From Plantago major (lineage: Eukaryota; Streptophyta; Magnoliopsida; Lamiales; Plantaginaceae): a stretch of DNA of 64,000 nucleotides. Made by a program: the position numbers and the translations under genes. A model generated the notes under the pieces. It ran no database searches and had not been told where the DNA came from. It was given only the letters and a program-made list of their open reading frames with translations. The stretch is from positions 1 to 64,000 of the forward strand of contig JAIFAC010000418.1 in the NCBI GenBank assembly GCA_026545765.1, read 5' to 3'. Below, piece by piece: positions 56,910 through 64,000 of the stretch (position 1 is its first letter; every line of letters starts with the position of its first letter).

Positions 56910-58922
56910 TGGGTTCGACCTCGAGATCCGCATCGCTAGGTCATTAATTTGCTCAATGCAAATTCATTAAGTAGTGACGATTCGGACGTTGACTTGGTGT
57001 GTCTTCCCGAGTCATGCAGACTTGTGAGATGGTAAAAGGATGATCAGTATTAAGTACAGGGTGACTCTATACGAATCACCGTTGCTCTGGATGTTGTTAT
57101 GTTAGCCCCGAGCTTGATACGTCCGAGTGAGTAGCTTAGTCGGTATGCTCGACCGTGTGGACGGATTGTTGGGTTGGGCCAATGGAAGCCGAGGAGCCAG
57201 GCCCATGTTCGGCCCAAGCCCATTTCCGGTGAATATGAGACACGTGTCCGCTTCCAATTGGTCTTCTCTTTCTATATATACTCCTGCTTTGTACGGCTTT
57301 TCATTAAGACATCTCGCCCTTTTATAGTAATCCAAGGTCCGGAGCTCGTGTCCGAGCGGCTGGTGAGCATGTTTATGCCATTACTCTCGCCCGTGATCTC
57401 GTCCCAAGGGTTTCTCCGATGCTTCGGAAGTCTACCCGGGCTGGTTCTTCGGTGAGAGTCGTGGAAATCAGATTGCTCGGAAAGCCAGCCTCGGATCTTC
57501 GAGGATACGGTCCGTACCGAGTGAGGCCTAAAATTTTTGCCAATCAATACCTCTGATTGTCAGGCTAATCTTCTTTCTCCGGGGCTGTGGTCTATATTCG
57601 TGACTTTTAGCCCCGGAGAGGTAGATTAGCTGGATGGTTCGGGGATCTTCAAATAGTTGGTTTTGAATCTCAATGCATCCGAGGCGTTCTGCTCTGGTTA
57701 TGTGCCCGGGGGGCGACAAGTCGGCAGAATTGGTTTGATAGAATCCTTCCAAGATTTCGTGAGTTCGTAAAAACCGCTCAAGTGTTGGGAGGTTTTCTAC
57801 CAATCCGGGTGTGTCTAGTTGCTCGTTTCGCGGATGGAGTGAGTTGTATCCCTTTTGAGTAGGTCTTTTAGCTCGTCCTTGAGGATGTGTATTCGAGCAG
57901 TTTGATTTTGTTGGTGACTGTATTTCCCGGATTGAAGGCTTGAGGGAGCTATTTGTAATTTTGGAAAGGGGTCCCCAACAGTGCTGAGCTTGTTCGGAGT
58001 CGGATCACTGGGGACTTCCGGAAGTAATATTTCTGGTGACTCGTTTGCCTTGCACCTAAGGTCTTTCGTACGAGTAGTTTGGTTTTGTTGGTGGCTGCGT
58101 TCCAGAATTGAAGGCTCGAGGGAGCGACTTACAATTCTGGAACGGAGTCCCTGACAATGCCCCTCTTGTTGGGACTCGGACCAACGGTAGCCTCCGGAGT
58201 GACTTGGGTTGACCCGACTGTCCGGGTTGGTCGCTTTCCAAATACTCTGAATTTGGGGTGTAGTCATAGTATTTGGTATGAGGCGATCCGGATTGTCAGT
58301 GTGGTTCTTGCTTGCTTCGGAGCTTTCTTTCGTTCAGAAGTGACGAAGTATCCTTTCTGGAAGCAATGAATGGTCTAAGTTACATCGTCCGGCTGCTGTT
58401 AGACTTTGGATCGTCCGAAGGGGTGTTGAAACCTTTGTTAGTAAGCAATCAAAGTTCGGATGGTATAGTTCCTTCTTCCTTCGGAGTGCCTACAGATGCA
58501 GTTAACAGTGTTCGGACGGGGTTTGGTTCGTCAGTTCAGGGTTAACTAGGAAGCTTCGTCAAAGAGATAGAGTAGGAGCTTGTTTTTGTAAGCTTGATTT
58601 GGGCTCTTCGAACCCTGACTTTGTAAATCTGTACTATTTTAATAAAAGTGTATTTGACTTTGTCAAGGTCGGACACTGTTTGATTGTGTTAATCCGATCC
58701 AGATCAATGTATGATCTAGGTTCGGATCAAGTAGTTAAATATCTTCACGGCCCGTTCGAATCATGAGATTCGGAAGACATGTTTATCAACAATGTTTATG
58801 GAATCACAGTTGTATTGATTTGACGGAAATCGGATTACAACTTGAGGGCTTCGAGGCCTTTTTCAAAACACAAAAAACAGGTCGACGAGATAGAGGAAGG
58901 TGACAGTCGTTGCCCTACTTCT
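56910..58922. other. Gypsy-B spacer between antisense ORF and integrase, with tandem repeat
   Basis: Two kilobases with no protein I recognise. A tandem pair of about 180 bp lies at 57,888-58,067 and 58,068-58,245, sharing GTTTG(A/G)TTTTGTTGGTG, ATTGAAGGCT(C/T)GAGGGAGC and GTCCC words. The rest is unassigned and rich in TCGGA/CCGAG words like the LTR. Confidence 0.6.
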
Positions 58923-60100
58923 CTAAGTGTAAAACTTTTGGAGATTCTTGGCATTCCAAGTTCTCTTCAAGGCCCGCCCTTGTCCATCTTCTAGTTCAAA
59001 GCTTCCATTGACTCTTGCCCCCGTAACCTTGTACGGTCCTTCCCACTTGGGCTTAAGTTTCCCCACATGGCTTAGTATATCGGCTCTTCTGAGGACTAAG
59101 TCTCCCACTTGTATGTCCTTGGGAAGGACACGTTTATTGTAGGCTCGAGCGGTCATGGCTTGGTACCAAAGGATGTTGGCCAATGCCTTATCGCGCTTGT
59201 CTTCAAGGAGCTCAAGGTCATAGATCCTTGCGAGCTCATTACCAACCGGGTCAGTATTTGGATTCTCTGGTTGCCACCACCGCCTCCGAAGGATGACCTC
59301 GGATCCATAGACCAAGGAGAAAGGTGTTTCTTAGTGGCGGTTCGGCCGCTGCTCGATGCCCTAAAGGACCGCTAAGATCATCCGCCTAACTGTCTTGGGA
59401 AGTTCTCAACCTTTTCTCCAAAATTTTGACTATGGTCTTGTTGGTGGCTTCCACCGCCATTGTCGGGGTGGCCAACTAAGTAAAGCGTTGTTCTATTTTG
59501 AAGGACCGCCACCTTCGGTCTTGACCCGTAAAATTGTGCCGTTATGTCCAAACTAACACTCGTGGGAGTCCAAACCGGCAGATGATGTTCTTCCAGATGA
59601 ATGTCCGAACTCTGCTTTCGGTGATGGTTGACACTGCTTCAGCTTCGACCCACTTAGTGAAGTACTCTACTGCGACTATCAAGAACTTCTTCTGATGCGT
59701 TCCTCGCGGAAAGGGACCAACTATGTCTATGCCTCATTGATCAAATGGGCAAGCTATGATTGACGGAATCATAGGGTTGGTCAGGCGGTGTGGTATGTTG
59801 GCATAGTATTGGCAGTCTTCACAGGCGCGGGCGATGTTGGCAGCATCCATGTCGATAGTTGGCCAGTAGTACCCTTGCCTTATGATCTTTTGTGCCAAAG
59901 TTCTTCCCCCCGAATGACTTCCACAACTTCCGGCGTGGATTTCTTCCATTCTTTGTCGCCTCTTGAGGATCTAGGCACCTCGGATGAGTTCAACAGAAGA
60001 TCTCTTGTAGAGATCTTCTCCCAGAATAAAGTATCTGTTAGCTCGACATTGAATCTTCCTGGCCTCTCTAGGATCCATAGGTAAAGTACCATCCTTGAGG
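58923..60100 (-). pseudogene. pol: Gypsy-B pol: integrase
   Basis: The zinc finger reads EEIHAGSCGSHSGGRTLAQK (about 59,890-59,945) and EDCQYYANIPH (about 59,785-59,820), with the HHCC residues seen; PMIPSIIACPFDQ follows. The core is worn near 59,320-59,740. The C-terminal domain is well kept: ARAYNKRVLPKDIQVGDLVL near 59,085-59,150 and PKWEGPYKVTGARVNGSFEL near 58,985-59,045, ending at 58,923 (NLQKFYT). It matches Gypsy-A integrase. Broken. Confidence 0.88.
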
Positions 60101-60899
60101 TAACGGAATATATCGGTCATCCAGTTTCTTTCTGTGCTCAAGAGAAACATCTTTCCATTGGGGTTCGCCAGGGAGGATTCCGCGCGTGTCATTAGGATGA
60201 CACTTCTTGTGTCCAAAGCTCCTAAGGCCGAGGCGTACTTGGAGAGGGCATCGGCCTTTTCATTCCATTCTCTGTGAAATTGGTCCAGAGTAAATTCTTC
60301 AAATTGCTTAACCTCTTTCTTGAGGAGTTCCAAGTATTTGATCATGTTAGGTTCTTTAGTGGTGAAAGACCCGGACAACTGGGATTGTACGAGCTGCGAG
60401 TCTGTGTAGGCTTTGATCCTTTTCACCTGAAGGGCTTTCGCCATTCTTAGGCCGGTGATAAGTGCTTCATACTCGGCCTCGTTGTTGGTCACCTTAAAAT
60501 TGAGGGTGATGGCGCACTCAAGCTTGGCTCCTTCAGGACTTTCAAGGAAAATTCCTATTCCTCCCAATCGTCCAGTTGATGATCCGTTTACTTGTAATGT
60601 CCACCATTCTTTGTTTCCTTCCTTTCCTCCTAAAGTGGGAGTGAGTGCTTTCTCAACTTCCTGCTTCTTGTCGGAAGATGCAGTTGTCGAGGTATCGAGC
60701 TCTTCATCCAAGAGAAACATATGTCTCACTCTTAGTGACTCATCCATAGGTTGGTAGTATTTAGTCATAGGCTGGGTGCTACCTCTTTGTGTCTCTTCTG
60801 CTTCTTTCTCTCCACTTGATTCCTTGATCTGGGCAATCACCACGTGACTAGCCTTTCCCTGGGAACTTTCGTTCTCTTCTTCCACTTTCTCTGAATAGT
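60101..60899 (-). pseudogene. pol: Gypsy-B pol: archaeal-type RNase H
   Basis: WWTLQVNGSSTGRLGGIGIF (about 60,545-60,610), NNEAEYEALITGLRMAKALQ (about 60,430-60,490), AYTDSQLVQSQLSG and ALSKYASALGALDTRSVIL (about 60,190-60,250) match the same domain in Gypsy-A (11,315-11,740). An acidic linker of about 90 residues precedes it. The second RNase H is the mark of the Tat lineage. Confidence 0.9.
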
Positions 60900-62110
60900 C
60901 TACCAGGAAGTCGGCCAGAACTTGCGTTTCTTGGCATATGGGGCTTGATACCCAATATCATATTCACTTAGCTCAATAGCCCATTTGACATGTTTGAGTG
61001 GCTCATTTGTAAGGACCACAATCCGATGAGACTTGAAGTAAGGCTTCAGTCGCCGTGCAGTGTAGACCAATGCGAAGGCGAGCTTCTCAACCTTGACATA
61101 TCTGGCCTCGGAGCCTACAAGAGCTTTGCTCAAATAGTAAATTGGTAAATGCTCGTTGTCTTGCATCAAGATTTTAACTCATCGCTTCATCAGTGGTGGC
61201 CAAATAGAGGTAAAGGGTTTCATCCTCCATGGGTTTAGACAGAAGGGGCGGCGAGAGGAGGTACTTTTTCAAGTTTTCCAGGGCCTCTTCGCACTCCTTT
61301 GTCCACTCGAACTTATTTCCTTTTCGTAAGATCTTAAAGAAGGGAAGGTTCTTCTCGGCGGACCTGGAGATAAAACGGCTTAACGCCATCACCTTTCCTA
61401 GAAGCTTTTGAACTTCATTGATGTCTTGGGTGTGGTAGATCTCTGATTGCCTTTATTTTCTCTCGGGTTAAGCCGATGCCTCTTTCTGTGACCATGTAAC
61501 CGAGGAATTTTCCTCCTTTACCCGAAAGTGCACTTTTCGTGGTTCACTTCATTCCATATTTCGAGAATAGAAAAGCAATTGTTGAGGTGTTCGATGTGCT
61601 CCTCTTGTCTTGCTTTTCACAAGCATGTCATCCACATAGACTTCCATGGTTTTTCCCAATTCTTCCTTGAACATCTTATTTACCAGCCGTTGGTAAGTAG
61701 TTCCTGCATTCTTGAGGCCAAAGGGCATGACCTTGAAGCAATAGACTCCTCCGCAAAGAATGTCGTTTTTGATGTCTTCTTGAGCCATCCTAATTTGGTA
61801 GAAGCCTTGGTATGCATCCATGAAGCTTAGAAGTGCACATCCTGCGATGGAATCGACCAAATTGGTCTATGAGTGGCAATGGATAGGGATCCTTTGGACA
61901 AAACTTGTTGAGTCTAGTGAAGTCATTGCACATTCTCCACTTTCCTGGAGCTTTTTCGACGAGGACCACGTTGCAGACCCAATCGGAGTATCTGACTTCT
62001 TCGATATGACTGCTTTCATCAACTTGTCAACTTCCCTGCTATGATAGCATCCTCAATGGTCCAAATCTTTCCTCTTTTGCGGATGTGCAATCGTAGGATC
62101 CATGTTCGAC
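60900..62110 (-). pseudogene. pol: Gypsy-B pol: reverse transcriptase and RNase H
   Basis: RT motifs include LLSFMDAYQGFYQIRMAQED (about 61,775-61,835), FGLKNAGTTYQRLVNKMF, and the catalytic MEVYVDDMLVKSK at about 61,610-61,650. Then come SRSAEKNLPFFKILRKG, the RNase H words LPIYYLSKALVGSEARY (about 61,095-61,150) and WAIELSEYDIGYQAP (about 60,940-60,985). It is closely similar to Gypsy-A at 9,940-11,023. Broken, several breaks. Confidence 0.9.
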
Positions 62111-63245
62111 GGTGAACCGCAATCCTTAGGTCTATCCCTTGAGATCATCTGTGCTCCAAGCAAAGATGTCGCGATTATCACGAAGGCAAGTGATGAGCTT
62201 GACTCTATTTCCGTACTCATCTCCGCTCCAATCCGAGTTGTTCTTTCCGGATTTCCTTGACCGATTGGACCTCTTTCAAGGCTTCATGGGATTCTATTCT
62301 AGCTGTCTTGGGGAACTTTTCTCTGAACGATCCGATACCGATCTCTTCCTTTGGTGGCGTTAGAGTAATGGGAGAATGGCTAAGAGGGCCCTTAGTGACT
62401 GAAAGGACAGGTTCTGTGGCCCCTCTGGTTGACATGATGTAGCATTCCCAGGCTTCTCTAATGTTGCCCATTTCTTCCCCTACGCCGTTCGGGGTTGGAA
62501 ACTTCACCCTGTTGTGTAGGGGGGAAGCGATTGCTCTGAATTGGTTAAGTCCCGGGCGACCCAAGATCGTGTTATAGTCGAAGGTGCTATCTACTACCAC
62601 AAAGAGGATAGTCTGGGTCACTCTTGTCGGAAAAGTGCCCATAGAGACTTGCAGTGGTATACTTCCAATGGGGCGTACTACAGACCCTCCAAAACCTACT
62701 AATGAGGTGTATACTCGTCCATATTGTATTTGCCCCAGATGCATTTGCTCACCAGTCCTTTTGGAGAGGACATTGGAGGAGCTTCCTGTGTCGATTAGTA
62801 CCTTGTTGACTTTGTAAGTGGCAATCACTAGAGAAACAACCAAAGGGACATCGGGGTCCTTGAGATCTCCTCCGCCAGACATTGGTGGGGGGATATCGCT
62901 ATCGTCAAAGGTGATTGCATTTGTGCCTTTTAAGGCTGGTGGGCCGTAAGCCCTGTCGTTGTTTCTCAAGTGTTGCGCGGTCCTTTCCCTTGCACTTCTG
63001 CTATCTCCTCCTGTTGGTCCTCCTGCAATGGCGTTGATGACTCCACTCTAAGGGAGGTTCTCCATTCCTGTCTCTTCGTCGTACCCTTGATATCTTTGGG
63101 CCTGCCGAGGTGGCATTTCCGCTGGAGGTGGTGGTAAAGATCCTGTCGGAGGTTCAGAACCACGCTCTTCTCTTCTTTGCTCATTCCTTCTATGCCTGGA
63201 GGGCTCTTCCTCGCCTGTTGGTTCTTTCAACTTCCCACTTCTCAC
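62111..63245 (-). pseudogene. pol: Gypsy-B protease and gag-protease linker
   Basis: The aspartic protease active site LIDTGSSSN lies at about 62,776-62,802, in the context VVSLVIATYKVNKVLIDTG. FDYNTILGRPGLNQFRAIAS follows (about 62,525-62,585), then GNIREAWECYIMSTRG (about 62,425-62,470). A Pro/Arg-rich linker with GMENLP lies near 63,048-63,230. The protease would cut the polyprotein. The same order is seen in Gypsy-A at 1-880. Confidence 0.9.
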
Positions 63246-63257
63246 TAGTCTTTCAAT

Positions 63258-64000
63258 TTATGTCTTTAATTGGATGCAATCCTCAGTCGGATGACCTTTC
63301 TGCTTGTGGAACCTACAGTACTCTTTAGAGAATTTACTCTTATTGTTGCTCTTGACAGGTTTAGGCCATTGTATATCTAAGTCCTTCTCAACAATAGAAG
63401 CCAAGATGTCGGATCTTGGTCTGTTGAGGCGCGTATACTCGGCGTATCTCCTGGGTGGAGTTCTTTCTCTGTGGAATTCTTTTCTATCTCTGAGATCTCT
63501 TTTTTGCTCGAACTTCCCTTGACGAGGAGGGAGTTCCTGTCGTACTTGTTCTTTTCCCTTCTTGATCCCTGCTCTTATCGGGACATTCCTTTGGTAATCT
63601 TCTCCATACAAGACTCCTTCGCAGATATCTTCCAAGTACTTTTCAGTGGTGATTTCTTCGTTGGAAAGCTTCCTTCTAAGCTCATCATTATAAGTGTTGG
63701 CATATAGGTGTCGGACCCGCTCTTTGATGCTATGAGGCTCGACCTGTCGTACTTCCGCGTTGAAGCGGTCAAGGAAGGTCCTGAGGTCCTCATGCTCTTT
63801 CTGGATTATGCCTGCCAGGTGCTCGACTGACCTCTTCCTTCTCTTTGCCTTCTCAAACCTTTTCAAGAAAAGGGAGGCGATGTCCGCATAAGATTTGATG
63901 GAACCATTGGGTAGACAGGTCCACCAATCCATTGCTTCTCTCTCCAAAGAGTGTGGTGGAAAAGTTGAGAGCCTTCATATTGTCATTGAGTCCATTGCTT
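63258..64000 (-). pseudogene. gag: Gypsy-B gag (C-terminal part, runs off window)
   Basis: A retrotransposon gag domain (PF03732 type): DWWTCLPNGSIKSYADIASLF and FLKRFEKAKRRKRSVEHLAG (about 63,815-63,930), then LRTFLDRFNAEVRQVEP. A KEYCRFHKQKGHPTEDCIQL zinc-knuckle-like motif (CX2HX4HX4C) lies near 63,265-63,325. Gag forms the particle and binds RNA. The window ends inside it. Confidence 0.9.

Larger units (their letters stand above)
51731..64000 (-). mobile_element. Gypsy-B: Ty3/Gypsy Tat/Retand-like element with antisense ORF (runs off window)
   Basis: On the - strand: gag, protease, RT, RNase H, archaeal-type RNase H and integrase (64,000 down to 58,923), then a spacer, an ORF on the opposite strand (53,762-56,909), another spacer and the 3' LTR (51,731-52,679). 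An antisense ORF between pol and the 3' LTR is described for Retand-type Tat elements. It lies within S1b RNase H sequence. The 5' LTR is outside the window, so no target duplication can be confirmed; the five bases before it are AAGAT. Many breaks; old. Confidence 0.9.

Overview
This is a window of plant nuclear DNA made almost wholly of LTR retrotransposons nested in one another. I see no host protein gene, no intact RNA gene and no CRISPR array. The evidence is Ty1/Copia and Ty3/Gypsy domains, primer sites matching initiator-methionine tRNA, TG...CA long terminal repeats, 5-bp target duplications, and Tat/Retand elements with a second RNase H. This suggests repeat-rich, probably pericentromeric DNA of a flowering plant, likely a eudicot. 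The species cannot be read from the sequence. All coding parts are treated as fossils, and every element that carries gag-pol looks broken in several places.

Left part (1-12,829). A Tat-type Gypsy element on the + strand (Gypsy-A) is split by a Sirevirus-like Copia element on the - strand (family S1, copy S1a, 1,287-9,874). A 5-bp target duplication, AGGTC, sits on both sides. S1a has both LTRs, a primer site, gag with two zinc knuckles, and pol. A palindromic motif built on TGTTGA(C/G)TCAACA recurs about nine times along it.

Middle (12,830-28,715). This is a patchwork of a second Copia family (S2) in both orientations. S2a (+) has LTR, gag and protease. S2b (-) has ORF2, RNase H, RT, integrase, protease, gag and a 1.65-kb LTR. 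Two further pieces follow, an ORF2 part (+) and an integrase part (-). The S2b LTR contains about 100 bp of organelle-type 23S rRNA. S2 carries an extra ORF2 after pol, in the same sense, with its own TATA box and short introns.

Noncoding block (28,716-35,369). Three diverged copies of a 1.2-1.4 kb AT-rich unit, with linkers that share a module with the S1 3' region.

Right part (35,370-64,000). A second S1 copy (S1b) hosts three later arrivals: a coding-free element with 2.7-kb LTRs and a 0.73-kb interior (35,459-41,639); an S2 derivative made of LTRs plus ORF2 (S2e, 41,788-50,363, target duplication CCTAC); and a Tat/Retand Gypsy element on the - strand (Gypsy-B, from 51,731 past the window end). 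Gypsy-B has an antisense ORF with its own promoter between its 3' LTR and pol.
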